This document shows positions 1 through 7,556 of a stretch of DNA of 20,132 bases, piece by piece; position 1 is the stretch's first letter, and each line of letters begins with the position of its first letter. A program made the position numbers and the translations under genes. Below the pieces are notes generated by a model. It did no database searches and was not told the origin of the DNA. It saw only the letters and a list, made by a program, of their open reading frames with translations. The DNA comes from Actinobacillus sp. (lineage in GTDB: Bacteria; Pseudomonadota; Gammaproteobacteria; Enterobacterales; Pasteurellaceae): NCBI GenBank assembly GCA_020026055.1, contig JAHHRA010000026.1:1-20132 (forward strand), in the 5' to 3' direction.

Positions 1-95
1 CCAGTGCTAACTTTTTAGTTTTGGAATCTCTGTTGGTGCAAATCCTATCTCATATAGTAATAGAAGAGAGCCAATTTTTTTAAATAGCTATGAAT

Positions 96-186
96 ACAAC
101 CATATGTTGTTTATATCCGTGATCGAGATCACATTTTTAATATTTCAATTACATTAATTTTACAAAATACATTACAATCCCGCGCC
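96..186 (+). promoter_or_regulatory. lctP promoter with CRP site
   Basis: Positions 118-133 read CGTGA-N6-TCACA, one base from the ideal CRP half-site pair TGTGA-N6-TCACA. A plausible sigma-70 promoter follows: TTACAT at 149-154, an 18-base spacer and TACAAT at 173-178, giving a start near 186-187. The CRP centre (125.5) would then lie near -61, the class I activation position. A second small dyad, ACAAC-N5-GTTGT, lies at 96-110 and could be an operator for a lactate regulator, but I cannot assign it. Bases 1-95 show no convincing gene, only a short open frame ending at 83. Confidence 0.7.
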
Positions 187-240
187 GTAAATTTTTTTAT
201 ATTTATTTTAAATTATTAATTAATGGATGACGGAGCTTAT

Positions 241-1836
241 ATGGCACTTTTTTTTAGTCTTTTTCCAATTGTGTTATTGATTTACCTAATGGTAAAACGT
301 AATGCACTCCCTTCTTATGTTGCATTACCATGGATTGCGGTAGTGATTTTGATTATTCAATTGATTTATTTCGAAACGGATATCACTACTGTCAGTGCTA
401 ATATTATGGCTGCGTTAATCGCAGTGCAAACGCCAATTACAGTGATCTTTGGAGCGATTTTGTTTAATCGTTTCAGTGAAATTTCAGGCGTGACTAACAC
501 GTTACGTAAATGGTTGGCAAAAATTAATCCTAATCCAGTCGCACAATTGATGATTATCGGTTGGGCATTTGCATTTATGATCGAAGGTGCCAGCGGTTTC
601 GGCACGCCTGCTGCTATTGCAGCACCAATTTTAGTTGGTTTGGGATTCCCTGCTTTAAGAGTTGCAATGTTAGCACTGGTGATGAACTCAGTACCTGTTT
701 CATTCGGTGCCGTGGGAACTCCAACTTGGTTTGGTTTTGCACCTTTAAAACTTGCTCAAAGCCAAATTCTTGAAATTGGCTCGATTACTGCTGTTATCCA
801 CTTCTTCGCAGCTTTTGTGATCCCTGTAATGGCTTTACTTTTCGTTGTTGACGCCCGCAAAATCCGTAAAAATATTCTCTTTGTTTATATCAGTATTCTT
901 GCTTGTGTCATTCCATATGTAGCTATTGCATTCTTTAATTATGAATTTCCTGCTTTAGTTGGTGGGGCAATCGGGTTATTAGTTTCAGTCTTAGTTGCCA
1001 ATAAAGGTATTGGTTTGGAAAAAGAAGAAAATAATGATATAGATGACAAAGTTAGTGCATCTGAATTAAATAAAGCTTTATTCCCAACAGGCTTATTGAT
1101 TGCGATTTTAATCGTAACTCGCTTGCCACAATTACCATTCAAAGCAATGCTTAATGATGCTACACATTGGTTTGGTGTTCAATTAGGTTCACTTGGTTAT
1201 TTTGATATCAGCTATGGCTTAGTGTTCAGTCTTAATCGTATTTTTGGCACGACTATTAACGCAGATTATAAACTACTGTATGTGCCAGCACTTATTCCAT
1301 TTGTAGTAACTGTTTTAATTGCAGTACCACTTTTTAAAATGAGTTTTAACCAAGTGAAAACTGTTTTTCAAGATAGTCTCCACCAAACTCGTAACCCTTT
1401 TTTAGCTTTAGTTGGTGCTTTAATTATGGTCAAATTAATGTTGGTTGGTGGCGATAATTCAATGGTGAAAATCATTGGTAAAAGTTTTGCCGAAGCGACA
1501 GGACAGTATTGGACAATATTTGCAGCTTATCTTGGTGCTATTGGTTCATTCTTTTCAGGATCAAATACTGTATCAAATCTTACTTTTGGCTCAGTGCAAA
1601 TGTCAACAGCTGAATTGACGGGACTTTCTACTAGTTTAATTCTTGCACTTCAATCAGTTGGTGGTGCAATGGGGAATATGGTTTGTATCAATAACATTGT
1701 TGCAGTGTGTTCAGTTTTGAATATCAATAACCAAGAAGGCACGATCATCAAAAAAACTATTGTGCCGATGTTAGTATATGGTGTTATTGCTGCTATTGTT
1801 GCGTTGACGATTGTTCCGTTATTGTTTAAAGTCTAA
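241..1836 (+). CDS. lctP: L-lactate permease, LctP/LldP family
   Basis: Proton-coupled lactate uptake across the inner membrane, feeding the dehydrogenase encoded next door. The product is an almost continuous series of hydrophobic helices with family hallmarks: AVQTPITVIFGAILFNR near residues 60-80, the IEGASGFGTPAAIAAP segment near 115-130, GAVGTPTWFG near 160, FFSGSNTVSNLTFGS near 440 and SVGGAMGNMVCINNIVAV near 480. An in-frame ATG exists at 223, but it has no ribosome-binding site. The ATG at 241 has GGAG at 232-235 with five-base spacing and gives MALFFSLFPIVLLIYLMVKR, the usual start, with about 531 residues as is normal for the family. The stop is 30 bp before the dehydrogenase gene, so the two form an operon. 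The resemblance to the Haemophilus protein is strong from memory. Confidence 0.95.
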   Translation: MALFFSLFPIVLLIYLMVKRNALPSYVALPWIAVVILIIQLIYFETDITTVSANIMAALIAVQTPITVIFGAILFNRFSEISGVTNTLRKWLAKINPNPVAQLMIIGWAFAFMIEGASGFGTPAAIAAPILVGLGFPALRVAMLALVMNSVPVSFGAVGTPTWFGFAPLKLAQSQILEIGSITAVIHFFAAFVIPVMALLFVVDARKIRKNILFVYISILACVIPYVAIAFFNYEFPALVGGAIGLLVSVLVANKGIGLEKEENNDIDDKVSASELNKALFPTGLLIAILIVTRLPQLPFKAMLNDATHWFGVQLGSLGYFDISYGLVFSLNRIFGTTINADYKLLYVPALIPFVVTVLIAVPLFKMSFNQVKTVFQDSLHQTRNPFLALVGALIMVKLMLVGGDNSMVKIIGKSFAEATGQYWTIFAAYLGAIGSFFSGSNTVSNLTFGSVQMSTAELTGLSTSLILALQSVGGAMGNMVCINNIVAVCSVLNINNQEGTIIKKTIVPMLVYGVIAAIVALTIVPLLFKV

Positions 1837-1866
1837 AACCTTGCCAATTTTATAAGGAGAATAAAT

Positions 1867-3054
1867 ATGGCTTTCAAAATTGATGTCCGCTATCCGAGTG
1901 TTGAACATCTCCGTCGTCGTGCTAAGCAACGTATGCCACGCTTTGCTTATGATTATTTAAGCGAAGGCTGTAATGAAGATATCAATGTACATAAAAATAC
2001 TGCCGAAATTCGTGAAATTGAAGTATTGTCAAAGTATTTAACTGATTATCGTGAATCTTCGCTAAAAACTACGCTTTTTGGCGAAACCTATGACGCTCCA
2101 TTTGGTATCAGTGCTGTAGGCTTACAAGGGTTAATGTGGCCAAATTCGCCACAGATTCTAGCTCAAACTGCTAAAGATCATAATTTGCCATTTATGCTTT
2201 CGACTGTTACTACAATGAGCATTGAAGAATGTGCCGAAATCACAGACGGTAAATTCTGGTTCCAACTTTATTACCCAAAAAATGAAGAATTTCGCAAAGA
2301 TATCTTAAAACGTGCGTGGGATAATGGTTGCCGTGTATTATGCTTGCTTTCTGACGTTCCAACTTTCGGTTATCGCCCGAAAGATATCTACAACGGATTC
2401 GGTATGCCGCCAGCAATGTATGTCCGCAATGTCATTAATGCCGCTTTTCATCCAATTTGGGGAATTGAGACACTCCAAAATGGGGTCATCCCAAAATTCA
2501 AAACACTTGAAAAATATATGGCACCAAATTTAGATCTTGGGCAACTAGGTTTGTTTATGGATGACTTCTTTGATGGCAAACTTACAACTGACCGTATCAA
2601 AGCGATTCAAGATATTTGGCAAGGTGATATTGTTATCAAAGGCATTGCCAGTCCAGAAGATGCTCAAACTGCCCTTGAACTTAACGTGAATGGTGTTATT
2701 GTGTCTAACCACGGCGGTCGTCAGCTTGACGCAGGTCCATCTAGCATTGCCACCCTTAAACCGATTTTAGATGTCCTTAAAGGTAAAATGAGTGTGATGA
2801 TAGACAGTGGAATGCGTAACGGTCCTGACATTGCCAACTGTCTTGCCAGTGGTGCAGAGTTTTGCTTCCTCGGTAGAGCATGGATGTATGGCGTTGGTGC
2901 GATGGGAAAAAAAGGTGGTGATCAAGTTGCACAAATTCTCAAACGTGAATTACTTCAAGTAATGCAACAGCTTAACTGCGATAAAGTTGAAAATTTGCCA
3001 AACTATTTAATCAAAGCCGCTAAATCAATTGAGTTGCCTGCTAAAATGAAATAA
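1867..3054 (+). CDS. lldD: FMN-dependent L-lactate dehydrogenase (2-hydroxyacid oxidase family)
   Basis: Oxidises L-lactate to pyruvate at the membrane using FMN. The 395-residue product has the family layout: an N-terminal segment with FAYDYLSEG, the FMN-binding APxGxxG-like GISAVGLQGLMWPN, STVTTMSIEE, WFQLYYPK, and the active-site signature SNHGGRQLD with His282 and Arg285. After that come IDSGMRNGPDI and FLGRAWMYG, which bind FMN phosphate. It starts after a good AAGGAG-type site (1854-1859) and lies 30 bp after lctP, so lactate is the likely substrate. The sequence differs noticeably from E. coli LldD (for example TFGYRPKD in place of the usual PGARYRD), so a related 2-hydroxyacid such as mandelate or glycolate cannot be excluded. 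The gene symbol rests on context. Confidence 0.85.
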   Translation: MAFKIDVRYPSVEHLRRRAKQRMPRFAYDYLSEGCNEDINVHKNTAEIREIEVLSKYLTDYRESSLKTTLFGETYDAPFGISAVGLQGLMWPNSPQILAQTAKDHNLPFMLSTVTTMSIEECAEITDGKFWFQLYYPKNEEFRKDILKRAWDNGCRVLCLLSDVPTFGYRPKDIYNGFGMPPAMYVRNVINAAFHPIWGIETLQNGVIPKFKTLEKYMAPNLDLGQLGLFMDDFFDGKLTTDRIKAIQDIWQGDIVIKGIASPEDAQTALELNVNGVIVSNHGGRQLDAGPSSIATLKPILDVLKGKMSVMIDSGMRNGPDIANCLASGAEFCFLGRAWMYGVGAMGKKGGDQVAQILKRELLQVMQQLNCDKVENLPNYLIKAAKSIELPAKMK

Positions 3055-3072
3055 TTAACAAATATAATAAAC

Positions 3073-3122
3073 TGAACGCCTTGATTTTCAGAAAATTTTT
3101 CTCAAAATCGAGGCGTTTTTTT
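3073..3122 (+). terminator. Intrinsic terminator of the lactate operon, built from a palindromic repeat
   Basis: A stem with arms AACGCCTTGATTTT and AAAATCGAGGCGTT (one G:T pair) is closed by a loop containing AGAAAATTTTT and followed by a run of Ts. The same 41 bases (3076-3116) are copy 1 of the dispersed palindrome described under findings, so here the repeat itself serves as the terminator. Confidence 0.85.
3076..3116 (+). repeat. 41-bp intergenic palindrome, copy 1
   Basis: Begins ACGCC and ends GGCGT, with CAGAAAATTTTTCTC at the centre. It is symmetrical, with GCGT at +17 to +20 from the centre. It coincides with the lldD terminator. Confidence 0.75.
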
Positions 3123-3178
3123 ATTAACGTCTATGGGCAAATTTTTTGTTTAGAATAGAGTCGTTTTTATTGTTATTC

Positions 3179-3219
3179 ACGCCAGTGAAATTGAAAAAAT
3201 TTCTCAAATTAAACAGCGA
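3179..3219 (+). repeat. 41-bp intergenic palindrome, copy 2
   Basis: Begins ACGCC at 3179, has the centre TTGAAAAAATTTCTCAA and ends AGCGA, so the last base departs from GCGT. It lies between the lactate terminator and the hslV promoter, 62 bases after copy 1. It is more diverged than the others, but the 41-base length and the ends fit. Confidence 0.6.
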
Positions 3220-3277
3220 TTCAAAATTACTCATAAAATACTAGAGTATTTTGGATAAAATTAAAACGTTTTTCTAC

Positions 3278-3305
3278 CTTGAAACCCACAAATTATCCCA
3301 TATAT
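3278..3305 (+). promoter_or_regulatory. Sigma-32 (heat-shock) promoter of hslV
   Basis: CTTGAA at 3278-3283, a spacer of exactly 13 bases, then CCCATATAT from 3297. This is close to the sigma-32 consensus (CTTGAA, 13-15 bases, CCCCATNT). Transcription would start near 3310, leaving about a 30-base leader before hslV. hslVU is heat-shock regulated in E. coli, so site and gene agree. Confidence 0.8.
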
Positions 3306-3342
3306 CTCGCAAATCAATCTGAGAACAACACAAGGAATTTTT

Positions 3343-3867
3343 ATGACAACAATTGTCAGCGTAAGACGCAATGGTAAAGTTGTTGTTGGCGGCGATGGGC
3401 AAGTATCGCTTGGCAACACAGTGATGAAAGGCAATGCACGCAAAGTGCGCCGTCTCTATAAAGGGAAAGTTCTAGCAGGTTTTGCAGGTGGAACAGCAGA
3501 TGCATTTACGTTGTTTGAACTTTTTGAACGCAAGTTGGAAATGCATAATGGACATTTGTTGAAAAGTGCTGTTGAGCTTGCTAAAGATTGGCGAACTGAT
3601 CGAGCATTGCGTAAACTCGAAGCGATGCTAATCGTCGCCGATGAAACAGAAAGCTTGATTATTACAGGAATTGGCGATGTCGTTCAACCTGAAGAAGATC
3701 AGATTTTAGCGATTGGTTCGGGGGGGAATTATGCACTTTCTGCCGCACGAGCATTAGTCGATAATACTGAACTTTCAGCCCGTGAGATCGTGGAAAAATC
3801 ACTTAAAATTGCAGGTGATATTTGCGTATTTACGAATACCAATTTTACGATTGAAGAATTAGCTTAA
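3343..3867 (+). CDS. hslV: ATP-dependent protease peptidase subunit HslV
   Basis: Proteolytic core of the cytoplasmic HslUV (ClpQY) protease, a double hexamer with N-terminal threonine active sites. The 174-residue product starts MTTIVSVRRNGKVVVGGDGQ. Removal of Met1 exposes the catalytic Thr2. The GGDGQVSLGNTVMK and GFAGGTADAFTLFE segments are typical, and GSGGNYALSAARAL near residue 125 is the conserved Gly-rich turn. Length matches the family. AAGGA lies at 3332-3336 upstream of the ATG. It has its own heat-shock promoter. Its partner hslU follows on the same strand, but 159 bp away rather than in the tight spacing seen in E. coli. Confidence 0.97.
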   Translation: MTTIVSVRRNGKVVVGGDGQVSLGNTVMKGNARKVRRLYKGKVLAGFAGGTADAFTLFELFERKLEMHNGHLLKSAVELAKDWRTDRALRKLEAMLIVADETESLIITGIGDVVQPEEDQILAIGSGGNYALSAARALVDNTELSAREIVEKSLKIAGDICVFTNTNFTIEELA

Positions 3868-3956
3868 TTGCATTTCAAATTATGTCTCTAAACTGTGCTA
3901 ACAGGCGGAAATATTTTGTTTAAACTCCGTTTTGTGGCAAAGTCAATCTTCAAAAC

Positions 3957-3997
3957 AATGAGTTTTTGTCAGAAAATTTTTTTGAATTTAGCGGCGT
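3957..3997 (+). repeat. 41-bp intergenic palindrome, copy 3 (one-sided)
   Basis: The right half is canonical: GTCAGAAAA, then TTTTTTTGAATTT and GCGT at 3994-3997. The left end lacks ACGC. It sits in the 159-bp gap between hslV and hslU, so it is transcribed within that operon if the two genes are co-transcribed. Confidence 0.65.
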
Positions 3998-4026
3998 AAT
4001 TCGATCCATTTGCAAAAGGATTATTT

Positions 4027-5358
4027 ATGAACAAAACTACTATGACACCAAGAGAAATCGTTTCTGAATTAGACAAACATATCATCGGTCAAGCTGATGC
4101 TAAACGTGCAGTAGCAATTGCTTTGCGTAACCGTTGGCGACGTATGCAATTGCAAGAGCCGCTACGTCATGAAGTGACACCAAAAAATATTTTAATGATA
4201 GGTCCTACAGGTGTTGGGAAAACCGAAATTGCTCGCCGTCTAGCTAAGCTTGCTAATGCACCTTTTATAAAAGTCGAAGCTACTAAGTTTACTGAAGTCG
4301 GTTACGTAGGCAAGGAAGTAGATAGCATCATCAAAGATCTCACGGATGGGGCGATGAAAATGGTGCGAAGTCAAGAAATTGAACGTAATAAACAACGTGC
4401 AATGGAATTTGCGGAGGAACGTATTATTGACGCTTTAATCCCACCTGCGAAAGATCAATGGGGGAATGTTGAAGCGAGTAACAATGCTAGCACACGCCAA
4501 GTTTTCCGCAAAAAATTACGCGAAGGCGAACTTGATGAACGTGAAATTGAAATTGATGTCACCAATCCAATGAACGTTGAAATTATGACGCCACCAGGAA
4601 TGGAAGATATGACAAGCCAATTGCAATCATTATTTCAAAATATCGCTTCAGGTCGTACTCAAAAACGTAAAATGAAAATTAAAGATGCGTTTAAATTATT
4701 ATTAGAAGAAGAAGCTGCAAAACTAGTTAAGCCTGAAGAAATACAACAAAAAGTGATTGATTTGGTTGAACAAAATGGCATTGTTTTTATTGACGAAATC
4801 GACAAAATTTGTAAAAAAGGCGAATATAGCGGTGCCGATGTTTCTCGCGAAGGAGTACAACGGGATTTGCTCCCCCTAGTTGAAGGGACGACAGTTAACA
4901 CTAAACACGGCTTAGTTAAAACTGATCACATTTTGTTTATTTGCTCTGGTGCTTTCCAAGTTTCCAGACCGTCTGATTTGATCGCCGAATTACAGGGACG
5001 TTTGCCGATTCGAGTCGAACTTAGTGCATTAAGTGCTAACGACTTCGAACGTATCCTCACTGAACCTAATGCCTCGCTCACTGAACAATATCAAGCTTTG
5101 ATGGCAACTGAGGGAGTAAATATTACTTTTACACCAGATGCTATTAAAAAAATTGCTCAAGCTGCATTTAACGTTAATGAAAAAACTGAAAATATCGGTG
5201 CTCGTCGCTTGCATACAGTGATGGAACGTTTGATGGATAAAATTTCGTTTAATGCCAGTGAAATGCACGGACAAACAGTTGAAATCAACGAAAGTTATGT
5301 TACTGAAGCACTTGATGATGTTGTCGAAAATGAAGATTTAAGTCGGTTTATCCTTTGA
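4027..5358 (+). CDS. hslU: ATP-dependent protease ATPase subunit HslU
   Basis: AAA+ unfoldase that recognises substrates and threads them into HslV. The 443-residue product has MTPREIVSELDKHIIGQ at the start, Walker A GPTGVGKT at residues 59-66, the pore-loop GYVGKEV near 90, a helical intermediate (I) domain from about 110 to 240, Walker B IVFIDEIDK near 252-260, and GRLPIRVEL and NIGARRLHTVMERL for sensor and C-domain contacts. It ends EDLSRFIL, the C-terminal tail that docks into HslV. The normal length is about 443. The ribosome site AAAGGA is at 4015-4020. An intrinsic terminator follows directly, so this closes the hslV-hslU unit. Confidence 0.97.
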   Translation: MNKTTMTPREIVSELDKHIIGQADAKRAVAIALRNRWRRMQLQEPLRHEVTPKNILMIGPTGVGKTEIARRLAKLANAPFIKVEATKFTEVGYVGKEVDSIIKDLTDGAMKMVRSQEIERNKQRAMEFAEERIIDALIPPAKDQWGNVEASNNASTRQVFRKKLREGELDEREIEIDVTNPMNVEIMTPPGMEDMTSQLQSLFQNIASGRTQKRKMKIKDAFKLLLEEEAAKLVKPEEIQQKVIDLVEQNGIVFIDEIDKICKKGEYSGADVSREGVQRDLLPLVEGTTVNTKHGLVKTDHILFICSGAFQVSRPSDLIAELQGRLPIRVELSALSANDFERILTEPNASLTEQYQALMATEGVNITFTPDAIKKIAQAAFNVNEKTENIGARRLHTVMERLMDKISFNASEMHGQTVEINESYVTEALDDVVENEDLSRFIL

Positions 5359-5372
5359 TTTGCTATATTTTT

Positions 5373-5397
5373 AAAGCCTCAAAAGAGGCTTTTTTTC
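5373..5397 (+). terminator. Intrinsic terminator of hslU
   Basis: Perfect stem AAAGCCTC / GAGGCTTT with a four-A loop, followed by further Ts. It is placed 15 bases after the hslU stop. Confidence 0.9.
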
Positions 5398-5416
5398 AAC
5401 TTTTTCATTATCTATT

Positions 5417-5459
5417 GATAAACAATTAAATCGCCATAATAAATTTTATAAAAAGTGAT
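5417..5459 (+). repeat. Imperfect direct repeat, left copy, flanking the DUF4956/VTC module
   Basis: Shares the 14-base identical block AAACAATTAAATCG with the right copy at 7397-7441, and continues with similar ATA, TAAA and TATAAAAA blocks (one or two small gaps). The two copies bracket the two-gene module about 1,980 bases apart. Confidence 0.6.
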
Positions 5460-5468
5460 GTGACGATA

Positions 5469-5497
5469 TTGACAAAACATGGCGTTAGTTTAACAAT
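5469..5497 (+). promoter_or_regulatory. Candidate sigma-70 promoter of the DUF4956/VTC module
   Basis: A perfect -35 TTGACA (5469-5474), 17 bases, then AACAAT (4 of 6 matches to the -10). The start would be near 5504, about 27 bases before the first gene. Confidence 0.5.
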
Positions 5498-5530
5498 GCT
5501 AAAAATTTATATTAAAAACAATAATAAATA

Positions 5531-6154
5531 ATGAACATCTTTAGTAATATACAAGCAATAACAGCACCCAATAGCGAGTTTTTTTTATCAATTGGAATTG
5601 GATTGATTTTTATCATTATCATTTCTTTTACTTATCAAAAAGTTAATAAAGATAGTGGTTTTAAACTGGAATTTAGTATTTTGCTTTCGGTGCTTATTTT
5701 AATCACTACAATGATAATTAAAATCATCCAAGTTAATATGAGTATTTCACTCGGTTTAGTCGGAATATTGTCAATGGTTAGATTTAGAGTGAAGATTAAA
5801 GATTTGCGTGATGTTGGTTTTTTATTATGGGCAGTTGGTATTGGCGTAGCTATTGGTACAGGTAATTATATACCTGGGTTTGCCTATACTATTATTATTG
5901 CTATATATTTTATACTAAATAGTAGTAGTTGTTTTATAAAATCACACAGTACATTGATTATTAGAGCTAAAAAATTAGATGTAGCAAAAATGGAAGAAAT
6001 TTTATCTAAAAATTGTGACTCTTTTAATAGAGTTTCAGTGGAAGACAAACAGAATTATATAGAATATATTTATAATATTGATTGTAAAAAAGAAGGTGAG
6101 CTAAAAGATAAATTAAATTCTAAATTAAAACCAGATTTAATTTTTTTTGTTTGA
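5531..6154 (+). CDS. DUF4956 family inner-membrane protein
   Basis: 207 residues. The N-terminal two thirds carry hydrophobic helices at about 17-35, 48-67, 72-83, 95-110 and 113-130. The family signature is SLGLVGILSMVRFR followed by KDLRDVGFLLWAVGIGVAIGTG (residues 73-110), which links an amphipathic Arg-rich turn to the next helix. The C-terminal part from about 135 is soluble and charged, probably a cytoplasmic ACT-like domain. The biochemical role of DUF4956 is not established. It is repeatedly found beside VTC-domain polyphosphate polymerases, as here (52 bp to the next gene), so a membrane anchor or channel for that enzyme is my inference. No clear Shine-Dalgarno precedes the ATG. Four of its five Arg codons are AGA and it is very AT-rich, unlike the surrounding housekeeping genes, which suggests acquisition. 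Confidence 0.8.
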   Translation: MNIFSNIQAITAPNSEFFLSIGIGLIFIIIISFTYQKVNKDSGFKLEFSILLSVLILITTMIIKIIQVNMSISLGLVGILSMVRFRVKIKDLRDVGFLLWAVGIGVAIGTGNYIPGFAYTIIIAIYFILNSSSCFIKSHSTLIIRAKKLDVAKMEEILSKNCDSFNRVSVEDKQNYIEYIYNIDCKKEGELKDKLNSKLKPDLIFFV

Positions 6155-6206
6155 TATATTTAGCTATTGATATTAACTTTAACTATACATTAGTGAAGAT
6201 CATAAT

Positions 6207-7190
6207 ATGAAAAATTTAGAAAAAGTTACTCGTATTGAAGAAAAATACGTGCTTTCTACTAAGAAAAAAGAAGAGCTGCTTGCTCAGTTTAGAGAAACCT
6301 TGCTTTGTGATGAATATAGTGATCAAGGTAAATACAGCACAAGAACATTATATTTTGATACTCCAAATTCTCAAGATTATCAAGATAAACTAAATAATAA
6401 ACTTTCTCGGAAAGGTATTCGGATGCGTATTTATACTGCTAACGATAAAACTGCTAAAATAGAATTAAAAGCAAAAGATAATCTTATTCAAAATAAAACA
6501 TCTTTAAAAATGAGTAAAGAAGATGCACAGCGTTTAATTAATAAAGATTATGAATGCTTAAAAAATTATAATTCTGAAATTGCTAAGCAATTATATGAAA
6601 TTATGAAAAATGGAAATTATGCACCTAAAACTTTGATTCTTTATGATCGTTATGCATTCAAAGATCCAAAAACGAAATTACGCGTTACTATAGATTCAAA
6701 TTTATCTACTAGTAATACAGAATTTGATTTATGGGATACGCATATTGATACTGCGATTGTTTCATCATTAAATGAACACATACTTGAAATCAAAAAACAA
6801 CAAGATTTACCAAAAGAAATTGAAAATATTATTTATTCACTTGAAAATAAAATAAAACCGCAAAGTAAATATCAAAGATGTTGTAAATACCTAACATTAG
6901 GTGTTGAAATTAAAGTTCCATCTGTTGGAGAGTGTAGGAATGATCCACCTAAGGAATTGGTTATTTATTCTCAAAGTGTTGGTAAAGTTAATACAACTAA
7001 TGGTAAATTGTTATATGAAGGAGAGTTTGTAAATGCATTACCGCACGGCAAAGGTAAATTGTTTAGTGGACATCTGATCGCAGAGGGTAATTTTTATCAA
7101 GGTAAACTGGATGGCAAAGTAAAAATTACTGATACTACAACTCATCAAATCGAACACAAAACTTATTGGCGAGGTTTAGTCATTGAATAA
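6207..7190 (+). CDS. VTC-type polyphosphate polymerase domain protein with C-terminal MORN repeats
   Basis: 327 residues. Residues 7-232 form a VTC/CYTH-like tunnel fold: RIEEKYVL (9-16), YSTRTLYFDTP (43-53), RKGIRMRIY (68-76), IELKAK (85-90), Lys97, LILYDRYAF (143-151), LRVTID (158-163), LEIK (193-196) and SKYQRC (220-225). The basic and acidic residues expected to line the phosphate and metal tunnel are all present. In eukaryotic Vtc4 this domain makes polyphosphate from ATP. Activity here is inferred. After a short linker, residues 269-303 contain two MORN-like units (YEGEFVNALPHGKGKL and AEGNFYQGKLDGKVKI), followed by YWRGLVIE. MORN repeats often bind membranes or proteins. It is probably cytoplasmic, working with the DUF4956 protein upstream. 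No CotH-like partner or phosphatase gene is adjacent. Confidence 0.8.
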   Translation: MKNLEKVTRIEEKYVLSTKKKEELLAQFRETLLCDEYSDQGKYSTRTLYFDTPNSQDYQDKLNNKLSRKGIRMRIYTANDKTAKIELKAKDNLIQNKTSLKMSKEDAQRLINKDYECLKNYNSEIAKQLYEIMKNGNYAPKTLILYDRYAFKDPKTKLRVTIDSNLSTSNTEFDLWDTHIDTAIVSSLNEHILEIKKQQDLPKEIENIIYSLENKIKPQSKYQRCCKYLTLGVEIKVPSVGECRNDPPKELVIYSQSVGKVNTTNGKLLYEGEFVNALPHGKGKLFSGHLIAEGNFYQGKLDGKVKITDTTTHQIEHKTYWRGLVIE

Positions 7191-7332
7191 ATAATATAAA
7201 AATTGAATATCGTGAAAATCAGTCAATGTAATGAAGTAATTAATATAACTTTTAGTCGCATTAAATCGACTCGCCACTTATAGATGAAAATAATAAATCT
7301 TTTTTCTATGCTGTATTTAATCACAAAAAATA

Positions 7333-7358
7333 CTCAAGAGTGATATTCAACTTTTGAG
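7333..7358 (+). other. Hairpin in the 366-bp gap after the VTC gene
   Basis: Nine-pair stem CTCAAGAGT / ACTTTTGAG (two G:T pairs or equivalents) with an eight-base loop. No T-run follows at once, so it is a weak terminator at best. The rest of 7191-7556 holds the right direct repeat and palindrome copy 4. I see no gene there. Confidence 0.35.
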
Positions 7359-7396
7359 GTACATATCAGGAAAGTTTCTTATGTAACTTTTTTATC

Positions 7397-7441
7397 GAGA
7401 AACAATTAAATCGTTATACTAAAATTTCTATAAAAAAAGAT
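7397..7441 (+). repeat. Imperfect direct repeat, right copy, flanking the DUF4956/VTC module
   Basis: Pairs with 5417-5459: an identical AAACAATTAAATCG block and related AT-rich sequence after it. On the plus strand it leads to no gene, so this copy looks like a leftover of the sequence found in front of the module. Confidence 0.6.
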
Positions 7442-7503
7442 ATGGCTCTTCTTTATTAAGTTATAAAAATTATTATTTCCCTTTTTAATATTAAATCGTT
7501 TTC

Positions 7504-7544
7504 ACGCCTTAAAAATCAGAAAAATTTTCCGATTTCTAAAGCGT
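7504..7544 (+). repeat. 41-bp intergenic palindrome, copy 4 (best symmetrical copy)
   Basis: ACGCCTT at the left and TAAAGCGT at the right, with AATCAGAAAAATTTTCCGATT in the middle, nearly self-complementary throughout. It ends 12 bases before the ftsY stop, between convergent gene ends, and may fold as a bidirectional terminator for ftsY and the VTC gene. Confidence 0.8.
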
Positions 7545-7556
7545 AATTGCAAAGCC

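Noticed and set aside
1..60. Possible tRNA 3' end (GGTGCAAATCC near 34-44)
   Set aside because: No matching acceptor stem or CCA follows, and the upstream part does not form an anticodon arm with normal spacing.
223..240. Upstream start of lctP at 223
   Set aside because: No ribosome site, and the added residues MDDGAY are not typical; these bases contain the ribosome site for the ATG at 241.
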